Assembly (NCBI GenBank): GCA_022448245.1
Contig: JAKVCO010000012.1
Coordinates: forward strand, 47,035-111,034
DNA: 64,000 bases
DNA from: Paracoccaceae bacterium
GTDB taxonomy: Bacteria > Pseudomonadota > Alphaproteobacteria > Rhodobacterales > Rhodobacteraceae
Reading direction: 5' to 3'
In this document: positions 7,899 to 17,095 of the stretch, piece after piece
Numbering within the stretch: position 1 is the stretch's first letter
Layout: the number at the start of each line of letters is the position of its first letter
The notes under the pieces: model-generated
Seen by the model: the letters and a program-made list of their open reading frames with translations, nothing else
The model's database searches: none
What the model was told of the DNA's origin: nothing
Program-made: the position numbers and the translations under genes

Positions 7899-8855
7899 AT
7901 GTCCTTCCGTCTCCAGCCCGCGCCTCCCGCTCGTCCCAACCGCTGCCAGCTCTTCGGGCCGGGTTCGCGCCCAGCGATTTTCGAGAAGATGGCGGGCAGT
8001 GCTGCGGACGTCATCAACCTTGATCTAGAGGATAGCGTGGCGCCTAACGACAAGGATCACGCGCGCAAGAACATCATCGAGGCCATTGGCGACATTGACT
8101 GGGGCACGAAGACGTTGAGTGTTCGGATCAACGGGCTCGATACGCCGTACTGGTACCGCGACGTGGTGGGTCTCCTTGAAAACGCTTCGGAGCGTCTTGA
8201 CCAGATCATGATCCCCAAGGTCGGCAATGCGGGCGACATCTACGCCGTCGACGCGCTGGCCACAGCGGTGGAGGCTGCCAAGGGCCGCGGTAAGCGCATC
8301 GACTTCGAAGTCATTATCGAAAGCGCTGCAGGCATCGCCCATGTGGAAGAGATCGCCGCAGCCTCCCCCCGCATGGCGGCAATGAGCCTTGGCGCAGCAG
8401 ACTTTGCCGCCTCCATGGGCATGGCCACGACCGGCATCGGCGGCACGCAGGAGAACTATTACATGATCCGCGACGGCCAGAAGCATTGGTCTGACCCGTG
8501 GCACTGGGCGCAGACGGCCATCGTTGCGGCCTGCCGCACCCACGGCGTTTTGCCCGTGGACGGCCCGTTCGGGGACTTCTCGGACGACGAAGGCTTCCGC
8601 GCGCAGGCGCTGCGGTCCGCGACGCTGGGCGTGGTCGGGAAATGGGCGATCCACCCGAAACAGGTGGCGCTGGCCAACGAAGTCTTCACCCCCTCTGCCG
8701 AGGCTGTCGCCGAAGCGAAGGAGATCCTCGGAGCCATGGAAGAAGCCAAGGCCTCGGGCGCAGGTGCGACCGTCTACAAAGGCCGCCTCGTCGACATCGC
8801 CTCCATCAAGCAGGCAGAAGTCATCGTGAAGCAGTCAGAGCTTATCGGCGGCTGA
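7899..8855 (+). CDS. mcl1: L-malyl-CoA / beta-methylmalyl-CoA lyase
   Basis: A 318-residue citrate-lyase-beta/HpcH-superfamily enzyme. The start, with PARPNRCQLFGPGSRPAIFEKM, and the VINLDLEDSVAP acidic metal site match Rhodobacter Mcl1 along the full length. IESAAGIAHVEEIA and GVVGKWAIHPKQV are further family motifs. It cleaves L-malyl-CoA to acetyl-CoA and glyoxylate and beta-methylmalyl-CoA to propionyl-CoA and glyoxylate, the last steps of the ethylmalonyl-CoA pathway for acetyl-CoA assimilation. It is monocistronic, with its own hairpin downstream and a 222-base divergent promoter region upstream. Confidence 0.93.
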   Translation: MSFRLQPAPPARPNRCQLFGPGSRPAIFEKMAGSAADVINLDLEDSVAPNDKDHARKNIIEAIGDIDWGTKTLSVRINGLDTPYWYRDVVGLLENASERLDQIMIPKVGNAGDIYAVDALATAVEAAKGRGKRIDFEVIIESAAGIAHVEEIAAASPRMAAMSLGAADFAASMGMATTGIGGTQENYYMIRDGQKHWSDPWHWAQTAIVAACRTHGVLPVDGPFGDFSDDEGFRAQALRSATLGVVGKWAIHPKQVALANEVFTPSAEAVAEAKEILGAMEEAKASGAGATVYKGRLVDIASIKQAEVIVKQSELIGG

Positions 8856-8870
8856 TCTTTCTCCATCCCA

Positions 8871-8900
8871 GAAGGGTGCAAAAGGCCTTTTGCGCCCTTC
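8871..8900 (+). terminator. Hairpin terminator after mcl1
   Basis: A 15+15 base near-perfect palindrome (GAAGGG...CCCTTC arms, one G-T pair) immediately after the mcl1 stop. The AGGCCT centre forms the loop. No long T run follows, so it may be a weak or bidirectional terminator. Confidence 0.6.
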
Positions 8901-8922
8901 AATCGTGCGGTAGCGGTGCGCC

Positions 8923-10194
8923 ATGGATCATTTTCTGTACCGAGATGGCGCCCTGCATGCCGAAGATGTCCCGCTAAGCGAGATAGCGAAGGCTGTCGGC
9001 ACGCCGTTTTATGCTTATTCGAGCGCGACGCTGCTGCGCCACTTCCACCTCTTCAATGACGCGCTGGCGTGGTCGAAACCCGGCCACCTCGTGTGCTTTG
9101 CGATGAAGAGCGCCTCGAACCAAGCGATCCTCAAGCTTTTGGGCGATGCGGGCGCGGGCATGGATGTGGTCTCCGGCGGTGAATACGCGCGGGCGCGCGC
9201 TGCGGGCGTGCCGGGGGACCGGATCGTGTTCTCCGGCGTCGGCAAAACGCGGGAGGAGATGCAGCAAGCTCTCACCGGCGGGATCCGTCAGTTCAACGTG
9301 GAAAGCGAGCCTGAGATGCTTGTCCTCTCTGAGGTTGCAAGCGCCATGGGTGTTACCGCGCCCATCACGGTGCGCGTGAACCCGGACGTCGACGCCAAGA
9401 CCAATGAAAAGATCGCCACGGGCCGCAAGGGCGACAAGTTCGGTATCCCGATCTCGCGGGCTTCCGAGGTCTACGCGATGGCTGCGAGCCTCCCGGGCCT
9501 GAAGGTCATCGGGATCGATGTGCATATCGGATCGCAGCTTGTCGATCTGGAGCCCTTCCGTTTGGCCTATCGCAAAGTCGGCTCCCTGACGGAGCAGCTG
9601 CGCAGCGAGGGGCACGAGATCACGCGCCTCGATCTGGGCGGTGGTTTGGGCATTCCTTACGAGCGTTCGAATGCTGCGCCTCCGTCGCCCACGGAATACG
9701 GCAAGTTGATTGAGGAAGAAGTCGGCCATCTGGGCTGTGAGATCGAGATAGAACCGGGCCGCCTGATTTCTGGCAACTCCGGCATCCTCGTGGCGCAGGT
9801 GATCTACGTCAAAGAGGGCGAGGACCGCCGCTTCCTGATCCTTGATGCGGCGATGAACGACCTGATCCGCCCGGCCATGTACGGCGCGCATCATGATATC
9901 GTCCCACTGATCGAGCCTGCTCCGGGTGCTGAGCCTGCGACATACGACATCGTGGGACCGGTCTGCGAATCCGGCGATACCTTCGCCAAAGGCCGCACCA
10001 TGCCCAGCGTTGAGGCAGGCGGGCTTGTGGCCTTCCGATCGGCCGGTGCTTACGGCGCGGTCATGTCCAGCGAGTACAATACGCGCCCGCTGATCCCGGA
10101 AGTTTTGGTCCAACGTGATCAATTCGCGGTTATTCGCCCACGCCCTACCTTTGACGACATCATCAATCGAGATACCATTCCCGCGTGGCTATGA
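8923..10194 (+). CDS. lysA: Diaminopimelate decarboxylase
   Basis: A 423-residue PLP enzyme of the alanine-racemase-fold (type III) decarboxylases. The Schiff-base lysine is in CFAMKSASNQAIL, the glycine-rich phosphate loop is DLGGGLGIPY, and EPGRLISGNSG and CESGDTF complete the active site. It decarboxylates meso-diaminopimelate to L-lysine in the cytoplasm, the last step of lysine synthesis. The next gene, a DUF4175 protein, starts 30 bases later, so cotranscription is likely. Confidence 0.96.
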   Translation: MDHFLYRDGALHAEDVPLSEIAKAVGTPFYAYSSATLLRHFHLFNDALAWSKPGHLVCFAMKSASNQAILKLLGDAGAGMDVVSGGEYARARAAGVPGDRIVFSGVGKTREEMQQALTGGIRQFNVESEPEMLVLSEVASAMGVTAPITVRVNPDVDAKTNEKIATGRKGDKFGIPISRASEVYAMAASLPGLKVIGIDVHIGSQLVDLEPFRLAYRKVGSLTEQLRSEGHEITRLDLGGGLGIPYERSNAAPPSPTEYGKLIEEEVGHLGCEIEIEPGRLISGNSGILVAQVIYVKEGEDRRFLILDAAMNDLIRPAMYGAHHDIVPLIEPAPGAEPATYDIVGPVCESGDTFAKGRTMPSVEAGGLVAFRSAGAYGAVMSSEYNTRPLIPEVLVQRDQFAVIRPRPTFDDIINRDTIPAWL

Positions 10195-10224
10195 TCGCAT
10201 AGCTGCGATTAGCCCGGGGACTTT

Positions 10225-12900
10225 ATGAACCAGACTGACTTCAGGCCGACGATCCCTCGTCGAACTCAGGCGACCATTGGATGGACGCGGGTCGGTATGG
10301 TTGCCGAGCGCGTCACGCAGAGCTTTTGGCCGCTGTGGTCGGTGATCTTCGCCGCTCTGGGCGCTCTGATGCTGGGCTTCCCGTGGGAGATGTCGCTGGA
10401 ATTCGCTTGGGCGGCGATCTTTGTAGCTGGTTTCGGCGCGCTGTGGGCCTTGTGGCGCGGTGTTCGCCATTTTCGCTGGCCTCGTCGCCTTGAGGCGGAG
10501 GAGCGGCTGGATGCTTCCCTGAAAGGGCGCCCGCTCAAGACGCTCAAAGACAGTCTCGCGATTGGTGGTGGCGACGACGCGGCCGAGGCCGTGTGGGCCG
10601 CGCACCGGGAACGTGTGCGCGAAACGGCAAAGAGCGCGCGCGCCGTCGCGCCAGCGCTGCAAGTTGCCCGCCGTGACCCCTACGCGCTGCGCTATGTCGC
10701 TGTGCTATTGCTCGCGGTAGGTTTGCTTTTCGGATCGATCTTGCGTGTCGGCCAAGTGGGCGATCTCGCACCCGGTTCCGCGCAAGCGGCCCTGGGCCCC
10801 AGCTGGGAAGGCTGGATCGAGCCCCCGCGTTACACTGGTCTGCCCACCGTCTATTTGCCCGACATCACTGACCCGTCCGTGACGGTGCCGGAAGGCTCCA
10901 ACATCACGCTGCGCCTTTATGGCGAAGTCGGCGCGTTGATGGTCGATGAGACCGTCTCTGATCGACCAGGCTCTGTCGATGGAGAGGTGCAGGTTGCTTC
11001 TGCCGCGGTACAGAGCTTTGACGTCACGCAGGAGGGTCGCCTCGCCGTGAACGGAGACGGTGGCCGGGCATGGGACGTGGCCATCCGCCCGGACATGCCG
11101 CCTGTGGTCGAGTTCTCGGAAGGCCGCGCGGACATTGATCCCTCCCAGCGGACTGCCATGCTGGAACAGGCCTTTCGCGCCGAAGACGACTACGCCGTGG
11201 TGGCGGGCACGGCTCTCTTGGAGCTCGCCCTTGCGCAGGTAGACCGGCGCCACGGGCTGGCGATCGAACCTGAGGCGCGCGCGACCCTCAAACTGCAGCT
11301 GCCCATGACGATCTCGGGTGACCGCGCCGCCTTTAGCGAGGTGCTGACCGAGGATCTTTCCCAGCACCCTTGGGCCAATCTGCCTGTTTCGCTGAACTTC
11401 GAGGTCATTGACGAGCTTGAGCAGGTGGGCCGCTCGGAAACCAAAGAAATGGTGCTGCCGGGCCGTCGCTTCTTTGATCCGATGGCCAAGGCCGTGATCG
11501 AGCAGCGCCGTGACTTGCTCTGGAATCGTGAGAATGCTGGGCGGATCGCGCAAATCCTCCGCACGCTCACCTACGATGCTGACGATCTGTTCCGGCAGGA
11601 GGTGACGCGCCTGCGTCTGGAATCCGTGCTGCGCCGTATCGAGACGTTGTCGGATTTCCAGATGACGGACGAGCAGCAGGCCGAGATTGCCGAGGTGCTT
11701 TGGGATCTGGCGATACAGCTTGAGGAAGGTGATCTGAACGATGCCCGCGAGCGTCTGGAGCGCGCGCAGGAGCGGCTGCAGGAAGCCATCGAGAATGGCG
11801 CCACCGACGAAGAGATCGCCAAGCTCATGCGAGAGCTGCGCGAAGCGATGCAGGATTACATGCGCCAGCTCGCCGAGAGCCAGCCTGAGGGTCAGCAGAA
11901 CCAGCCGCAAAACCCCGAGAACATGCAGGAGATGACGCAACAAGATCTCCAAGACATGCTCGACGAGATCCAGCGCCTCATGGAAGAGGGCCGCATGGCC
12001 GAGGCGGAGGAACTCCTGCGCCAGCTTCAGCAGATGATGGAGAACATGCAGGTCACCCACAACCAGCAGGGCGGTGAAGGTCAGCAGTCCGAAGGCCAGC
12101 AAGCCATGGAGGGTTTGGCTGAGACACTGCGCGAGCAGCAGGGCTTGTCTGACGAGGCTTTCCGCGAGCTGCAGGAGCAATTCAATCAGGACGGCCAGCA
12201 GGATGGTCAACGCCAGCAAGGCACACAACAGGGCCAGCAGCAGGGCCAACAAGGCCAACAAGGGCGGGGTCAGCAAGCGCAGCGGCAAGGCCAACAGGGC
12301 AGCCAGCCCGGCCAGCAGGATGGCCAGCAGGGCCAAGGCCAGCAGCAAGGCGGCCAAGGCCAGCAGCCCGGTCAGGGCAACAGCGGCGACCTGCGCGAAA
12401 ACCTTGCCGACCGTCAGGAATCGCTGCGTCGGTCTCTTGAACAACAGCGCAACAGCCTGCCCGGGGCCGGCACGCCTGAAGGTGACGCCGCGCGCGAGGC
12501 GCTAGACCGCGCAGGGCGCGCCATGGACAACGCCGAAGACGCGCTGCGCCGTGATGATCTTGCCGAGGCAATCGATGATCAGGCTGAGGCTATGGATGCC
12601 TTGCGCGACGGGATGCAGAACCTCGCAGATCAGATGGCGCAACAGCAGGGGCAACAGCAGCCCGGTCAGGGTCAGCAGGACGGCGATCAGGCCGGCAACG
12701 CCAACCCGCAACAGCGCGATCCTTTAGGCCGCGAACCGGGCATGCGAGGTCAGCTGGGCTCTGACGAGCAGCTGCTCGGGGAAGAAGATGTGTATCGCCG
12801 CGCTGAAGAACTGCTCGACGAAATCCGGCGCCGGTCGGCAGAGGTTGAGCGCCCCGAGACCGAGCTAGACTATCTGCGCAGGTTGCTTGATCGCTTCTAA
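10225..12900 (+). CDS. TIGR02302/DUF4175 family membrane protein
   Basis: An 891-residue protein typical of the TIGR02302 family of alphaproteobacteria. Membrane helices lie at about residues 30-75 and 150-175 (VLLLAVGLLFGSIL). A large beta-rich periplasmic part follows, containing an EPPRYTGLPTVYLPD motif. Long charged helices rich in Glu, Gln and Arg (about 470-640) come next, then a Gln/Gly low-complexity stretch (about 655-725) and a final helical segment ending in ELDYLRRLLDRF. Function is unproven. The family is often found beside lysA and is presumed envelope-associated. Confidence 0.88.
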   Translation: MNQTDFRPTIPRRTQATIGWTRVGMVAERVTQSFWPLWSVIFAALGALMLGFPWEMSLEFAWAAIFVAGFGALWALWRGVRHFRWPRRLEAEERLDASLKGRPLKTLKDSLAIGGGDDAAEAVWAAHRERVRETAKSARAVAPALQVARRDPYALRYVAVLLLAVGLLFGSILRVGQVGDLAPGSAQAALGPSWEGWIEPPRYTGLPTVYLPDITDPSVTVPEGSNITLRLYGEVGALMVDETVSDRPGSVDGEVQVASAAVQSFDVTQEGRLAVNGDGGRAWDVAIRPDMPPVVEFSEGRADIDPSQRTAMLEQAFRAEDDYAVVAGTALLELALAQVDRRHGLAIEPEARATLKLQLPMTISGDRAAFSEVLTEDLSQHPWANLPVSLNFEVIDELEQVGRSETKEMVLPGRRFFDPMAKAVIEQRRDLLWNRENAGRIAQILRTLTYDADDLFRQEVTRLRLESVLRRIETLSDFQMTDEQQAEIAEVLWDLAIQLEEGDLNDARERLERAQERLQEAIENGATDEEIAKLMRELREAMQDYMRQLAESQPEGQQNQPQNPENMQEMTQQDLQDMLDEIQRLMEEGRMAEAEELLRQLQQMMENMQVTHNQQGGEGQQSEGQQAMEGLAETLREQQGLSDEAFRELQEQFNQDGQQDGQRQQGTQQGQQQGQQGQQGRGQQAQRQGQQGSQPGQQDGQQGQGQQQGGQGQQPGQGNSGDLRENLADRQESLRRSLEQQRNSLPGAGTPEGDAAREALDRAGRAMDNAEDALRRDDLAEAIDDQAEAMDALRDGMQNLADQMAQQQGQQQPGQGQQDGDQAGNANPQQRDPLGREPGMRGQLGSDEQLLGEEDVYRRAEELLDEIRRRSAEVERPETELDYLRRLLDRF
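12187..12387 (+). repeat. Gln/Gly-rich low-complexity coding repeat
   Basis: Imperfect CAGCAGGGCCAA-type repeats encode runs of GQQ, GQQG and GQGQQ within the DUF4175 gene. Codons alternate between CAG and CAA, so slippage-prone homogeneity is limited. The unit keeps the frame, and length differences between strains are likely here. Confidence 0.8.
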
Positions 12901-12912
12901 GCTCGGCGGCGC

Positions 12913-13713
12913 TCAGGCACCCATGCGCTGGACGAGGCCCTCAACGGCGGCTTGCAGCCATCCCCGCCCCGAATTCACCGTCGCGACATAGCTGTCGAGA
13001 ATTGGGCCTGCTGCGGGCAGGCGTTCGGTGAGCGTGTCGGCCGTGGTGTAGCCAAATGTCAGCGTGGCCAGAACAATCAATGCGAGCCCAAAACCCGTGC
13101 GGAAGCCCTGACGGCGGCGCGTAAGGGTGCCGGCAACTCCGGCACTGACAGCCTCGGTCGCGGCGCGTTCGGACGTCGCCCGAAGCGTTGAATTGATTTC
13201 GTCGATGTCCGGCAAAAGATTGCGACGCGAGGAGGCGCCGCCCGCAGTAGTCTCTGGTTCGGCCTCTACATAATCATCGGTGGCCGGGCCGCTTGCTGGT
13301 TCTTCCAGCGGCAGATCATCTTGGAATTCGAGGCCTGCATCCTCGGCCCGGGCTCGGGCTTCAAACGCTGCCTCTTCGCGGAGCACGTCTGCCACGGAAT
13401 TATCGAGCGGTCGCCGCCGGGGTGTTGCCGGTTCTGGCGCTGGCTCGGGGCGCGCTGCAGGCGCGGCCTCAGGCGCCGTTTCAGCGGGCGCGGCCTCTGG
13501 CTCAGCTTCAGCCTCGGGCGTTGGCTCTGGCGCGGGAGGTGCCGGTGCCGGCGCAACATCGTGCGCCTCTTCCATTTCTGCCATGGCAGGTGTGACGGGG
13601 CTAAAGAACCACGCCTTACCGCAATTCGAGCACTGGACGTCGCGCCCGTCTGCCGGGATCACGCTGTCGGGAACCTCGTACATCGCATCACAATTAGGGC
13701 ACACGAGCCGCAT
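12913..13713 (-). CDS. MJ0042-type zinc-ribbon membrane protein
   Basis: A 266-residue protein from the ATG at 13713; an in-frame GTG at 13725 is an alternative start. The N-terminal ribbon is MRLVCPNCDAMYEVPDSVIP followed by VQCSNCGKAWFF, with two CxxC pairs that bind zinc. A Pro/Ala/Glu-rich linker (about 60-110) follows, then an acidic part and a single membrane helix near residue 210 (FGLALIVLATLTFGY). Members are widespread in Rhodobacteraceae next to ftsEX and are of unknown function. Here the gene diverges from ftsE. Confidence 0.82.
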   Translation of the reverse strand: MRLVCPNCDAMYEVPDSVIPADGRDVQCSNCGKAWFFSPVTPAMAEMEEAHDVAPAPAPPAPEPTPEAEAEPEAAPAETAPEAAPAARPEPAPEPATPRRRPLDNSVADVLREEAAFEARARAEDAGLEFQDDLPLEEPASGPATDDYVEAEPETTAGGASSRRNLLPDIDEINSTLRATSERAATEAVSAGVAGTLTRRRQGFRTGFGLALIVLATLTFGYTTADTLTERLPAAGPILDSYVATVNSGRGWLQAAVEGLVQRMGA

Positions 13714-13891
13714 GTGATTTCCCACCCTGCCAATTTATTCGCGTCAGCACCTGTTTGAGCTCGGCACTGCCCGGCACTTGTCCTACGGACGTGCCACAAA
13801 AACAAGATGGCCGGCGAGTTAAGGCCGAGGCTGATTGCAACCGTGGCGCCCTTGCGGCACTGTTTACGCAAATTAGAGGGGCGCAAAAGCC

Positions 13892-14569
13892 GTGATCGAG
13901 TTGGATAAGGTTGCCTATTCGTATGGTGGTGGGGAACTGCTGTCGGATATCTCGCTTACCGTTCAGCCTGGGTCGTTTCATTTCCTGACGGGCCCATCGG
14001 GGGCCGGGAAGACGACATTCCTGAAATTAATGTATGGGGATCTGCTGGCAACGGCGGGCCAAGTGCGTTTGTCGGGCGTGGACACACGCACGATGAGCCG
14101 TGATCAGATCGCGCTTGCGCGGCGCAAGATCGGCGTTGTGCCGCAGAACTCCCAATTTCTCGATCATCTGAGTGTCGCCGACAATGTGGCCCTGCCCCTG
14201 CAAGTCGCCGGGCGTGACGCCACAGAGGCGCAAGCCGATCTGGAGCAACTTTTGAGCTGGGTGGGGCTGAGTTCTCACCGGGATGCATTCCCGCCCGAGC
14301 TTTCGGGTGGCGAACGTCAGCGCGTGGCCTTGGCTCGCGCGGTGATGATGTCACCCGATGTGATCCTCGCCGACGAGCCAACCGGAAACATCGATTGGGA
14401 GATGTCGCAACGCATCCTCAAGCTGCTGGTCGAGCTCAACAAGATGGGAAAGACGGTCATGATCGCGACCCACGATCTGACGATGATCCGGGCGTCGAAA
14501 GCGCAGGTGCAGGCGCGCGTTCTGCGCATCGCCAACCGTCGCCTGCAACTGGCGGGAGCGGACTTATGA
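13892..14569 (+). CDS. ftsE: Cell division ABC transporter ATPase FtsE
   Basis: A 225-residue ABC ATPase. Walker A is GPSGAGKT (residues 34-41), the signature is LSGGERQR, Walker B is VILADEP, and the switch histidine lies in ATHD. It starts at a GTG behind AGAGGGG. FtsE pairs with FtsX at the divisome, where the complex couples ATP hydrolysis to activation of peptidoglycan hydrolases. The stop overlaps the ftsX start (ATGA), confirming the pairing. Confidence 0.95.
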   Translation: MIELDKVAYSYGGGELLSDISLTVQPGSFHFLTGPSGAGKTTFLKLMYGDLLATAGQVRLSGVDTRTMSRDQIALARRKIGVVPQNSQFLDHLSVADNVALPLQVAGRDATEAQADLEQLLSWVGLSSHRDAFPPELSGGERQRVALARAVMMSPDVILADEPTGNIDWEMSQRILKLLVELNKMGKTVMIATHDLTMIRASKAQVQARVLRIANRRLQLAGADL

Positions 14570-15471
14570 AGGCAACAACTCTCGCAATGGCGCTTATGGT
14601 TGGTGATCCTCATTCGGATCGCGTGGTGCCGCCGACGGGTTTTACAGCTCAGCTGACGTCTTTCACGTCGGCCGCGATGGCCTTTCTGGCCTGTTTTGCC
14701 TTGGCACTCTCGGTAAGCTCTGGGCGGCTGGCCGACCGTTGGGCGCAAGAGCTTTCTCAATCGCTGACGATCCGTATTTCCGCCCCGGGCGATCAATTGG
14801 CTGTCCAAACTCAAGCCGCGCTTGCCGTCCTGGAGACGACGCCGGGTATCGAGGAGGCGCGGCCCCTCGACGCGGATGAGCAACGCGCGCTCCTCGCGCC
14901 CTGGTTTGGCCAATCACTTCCCATCGAAGAGCTGCCTGTACCGCAATTGATAGATGTGATCGAAGCCAGCGACGCAGATCTTGATGTGGACGGTCTACGA
15001 CTGCGCCTCCAGGCCGAAGCGCCGGGCGCGGTCATCGATGATCACTCTCGCTGGCGGCGCCCCTTGGTACAGGCGGCACAGAGGCTTCGGGGGCTGTCTG
15101 CCTTGTCGCTTATCCTGATTACGGGGGCGATGGCGGCGATGGTGACACTTGCCGCCCATGCGGCGCTGTCGGCCAACCGCTCGGTGATCGAAGTGCTCCG
15201 ACAGGTCGGGGCGCGCGATGACTACATCGCGAAGGCCTTCGTGCGTCGCTTTACGCTGCGTGCGCTGGGCGGGGCCGCCGTTGGGACAATTGCTGGGATG
15301 ATTGCCGTGGCGCTGATGCCGTCGAGCGAGGCTACCGCTGGCTTTCTGACCGATCTCGGCTTCCGCGGGCTGGGCTGGCTATTGCCCGCCACCATTCCAA
15401 TTCTTGCGGGGATTGTGGCCTTCGCGGCCACTCGCTTTGCGGCCCTGCGCACTCTGAGGACGATGGCCTGA
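14566..15471 (+). CDS. ftsX: Cell division permease FtsX
   Basis: A 301-residue membrane protein starting at the ATG that overlaps the ftsE stop; longer in-frame starts lie inside ftsE. Four membrane helices are visible: one at about residues 25-50, then an extracytoplasmic domain (about 55-165), then three near 175-300. ALSANRSVIEVLRQVGARDDYIAKAFVRRF is the cytoplasmic loop typical of FtsX. It transmits FtsE ATPase cycles to periplasmic cell-wall hydrolases. Its stop overlaps the next start (TGATG). Confidence 0.93.
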   Translation: MKATTLAMALMVGDPHSDRVVPPTGFTAQLTSFTSAAMAFLACFALALSVSSGRLADRWAQELSQSLTIRISAPGDQLAVQTQAALAVLETTPGIEEARPLDADEQRALLAPWFGQSLPIEELPVPQLIDVIEASDADLDVDGLRLRLQAEAPGAVIDDHSRWRRPLVQAAQRLRGLSALSLILITGAMAAMVTLAAHAALSANRSVIEVLRQVGARDDYIAKAFVRRFTLRALGGAAVGTIAGMIAVALMPSSEATAGFLTDLGFRGLGWLLPATIPILAGIVAFAATRFAALRTLRTMA

Positions 15472-16181
15472 TGCGCTGGATACTGTCACTTCTTCACCTC
15501 GTGCAGGCCTATGCGATGATGCTTGTGATGGGGATCGTTTTCCTGCCTTGGGCGCTCGTTTCGAAACGCGGCGCATGGGCGGCCTGCCACGCCTGGGCGC
15601 GGTACGCCATGTGGACGGCGCGCATCATGGTGGGCATCAAGACTGAAGTGAGAGGCGAACCGCCCACCGGTGAGGTTCTTGTCGCGGCCAAGCACCAGAG
15701 CTTTCTCGACATCATGATGATTTATTCCGTCATCCCCTGGGGGAAGTTCATCATGAAGAACGAGCTTGTCTACACGCCGATCATCGGCGTTTACGCGTGG
15801 CGGCTCGGGTGTGTTCCGGTGAAGCGCGGGCGTCGTGCGGACGCGATCAAGAAGATGCTGGCAGATGTGAAGAAGGGCGCGGCCAACCCTGGCCAGCTGT
15901 GCATCTACCCCCAAGGTACGCGCGTGCCGCCGCGGGTTGAGAAACCCTACAAGGCCGGCACCTACGCGCTCTATCGGGAACTTGGTCAACCCTGCGTGCC
16001 TGTGGCGACGAATGCGGGTGTCTTCTGGCCAAAAAAGGGCCTCATGCGGTACCCCGGAACAGCCATCGTGGAGTTTCTGCCAGAGATCCCCGTGGGTCAT
16101 GACCAAGAGACCTTCATGACCGAACTCGAAAAGCGCATCGAGACGGGGTCCGACAAGTTGCTAGATGAGGCCGGTGCATGA
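15471..16181 (+). CDS. 1-acyl-sn-glycerol-3-phosphate acyltransferase (PlsC family)
   Basis: A 236-residue acyltransferase with an N-terminal hydrophobic helix (about 5-30). The catalytic HX4D motif is H75-QSFL-D80, and the substrate-binding motif is YPQGTR near residue 145. It transfers an acyl group to lysophosphatidic acid at the inner membrane to make phosphatidic acid. It is translationally coupled to ftsX (TGATG) and to the following flavoprotein gene (ATGA). A second PlsC-like gene lies at 57.6 kb. Confidence 0.9.
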   Translation: MRWILSLLHLVQAYAMMLVMGIVFLPWALVSKRGAWAACHAWARYAMWTARIMVGIKTEVRGEPPTGEVLVAAKHQSFLDIMMIYSVIPWGKFIMKNELVYTPIIGVYAWRLGCVPVKRGRRADAIKKMLADVKKGAANPGQLCIYPQGTRVPPRVEKPYKAGTYALYRELGQPCVPVATNAGVFWPKKGLMRYPGTAIVEFLPEIPVGHDQETFMTELEKRIETGSDKLLDEAGA

Positions 16182-16792
16182 CCGAGATCACCACAATCGC
16201 TGAGCTCGAGGCCCTTTACGGAAAGCCTGATCCCAATTCGCTCGCCAAAGTAGCACAGCACGTTACGCCCGAATACGCGGCTTGGATCGGGGCCTCGCGC
16301 TTCATGGTGCTGTCCACCGTGGGGCCTGACGGCACCGACGGCAGCCCCCGGGGCGATGACGGCCCTGTGGTGCAGATTGCAGACGCCGGGACGCTCCTCT
16401 TGCCGGATTGGCGCGGCAACAACCGGGCGGATTCGCTGCGCAACATCATCGAAGATGGGCGCGTGTCGCTGATGTTCATGGTGCCGGGAAAAACCAACGT
16501 CATCCGCGTCAACGGTCGCGCCAAGCTCAGCCGGGCTCCGGAGCTGATGTCGCGCTTCGAGGTGAAAGGCCGCCAGCCGCGGCTCGTCGTCGTGATCGAG
16601 ATTGGTGAGATCTACAGCCAGTGCGCCCGCGCGATGCTTCGTGCCGAGGTGTGGACGCGCGATGACAGTGATCTGCCGCTGCCAACGATGGGCCAGATCC
16701 TCGCGGCCCAGACCAAAGGCGGCACCGATGGCGAAAGCTACGATTCAGCATGGGCCGCTCGCGCTGCCCACACCATGTGGAATGCCGACTAA
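16178..16792 (+). CDS. Pyridoxamine 5'-phosphate oxidase-family FMN flavoprotein
   Basis: A 204-residue split-barrel flavin-binding protein. Motifs include RFMVLSTVGPDGTDGSPRGD, LLLPDWRGNNRADSLRNI and VSLMFMVPGKTNVIRVNGRA. These fit the PPOX-class FMN-dependent proteins of the DR_2398/MSMEG_1061 type, not true PdxH. Substrates of this group are mostly unknown. Coupled by ATGA to the upstream acyltransferase, it is the last gene of the ftsEX operon. Confidence 0.82.
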   Translation: MTEITTIAELEALYGKPDPNSLAKVAQHVTPEYAAWIGASRFMVLSTVGPDGTDGSPRGDDGPVVQIADAGTLLLPDWRGNNRADSLRNIIEDGRVSLMFMVPGKTNVIRVNGRAKLSRAPELMSRFEVKGRQPRLVVVIEIGEIYSQCARAMLRAEVWTRDDSDLPLPTMGQILAAQTKGGTDGESYDSAWAARAAHTMWNAD

Positions 16793-17095
16793 CAAGCGCC
16801 TCAGCTAGGCCATTGAAATTGCGTGACAATTCATCATTAATCTGCCGGAGTTGAGGCACTGAGAGCGGCTGTTTCGCGCAACCTTAGCGATAGCAGTGTG
16901 TTACGCGCTCTCGCATCCACCTATTCCTGCTAGGCGAAGTCGGTGAGGGGATTGGAATCATGGTTAACGCTATCTTAACACCGGCGTAGAGTGGGTCCTT
17001 GAGGTTGGTATCAAAGTACCCTTTGCGGGCGGGTCAGCGCTTGTTTGAGCTTTGCGTCGCTCCGTCTCACTGCTGGTATTGTAAGGGAACAGCCC
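16793..17095. other. Intergenic region upstream of the haem cluster
   Basis: About 300 bases without a supportable gene. It is AT-richer than its surroundings. An AAGGGA ribosome site at 17084-17089 serves the cytochrome gene start at 17096. A promoter for the haem operon probably lies here, but no convincing -35/-10 pair or operator was recognised. Confidence 0.5.

Noticed and set aside
12187..12387. CAG-rich repeat as a possible non-coding satellite
   Set aside because: It lies in frame inside a long, well-supported gene and encodes a Gln/Gly linker.
10705..12444. 579-codon minus-strand ORF opposite the DUF4175 gene
   Set aside because: Antisense shadow of a high-G+C gene; Leu-rich mirror of the Gln-rich region.
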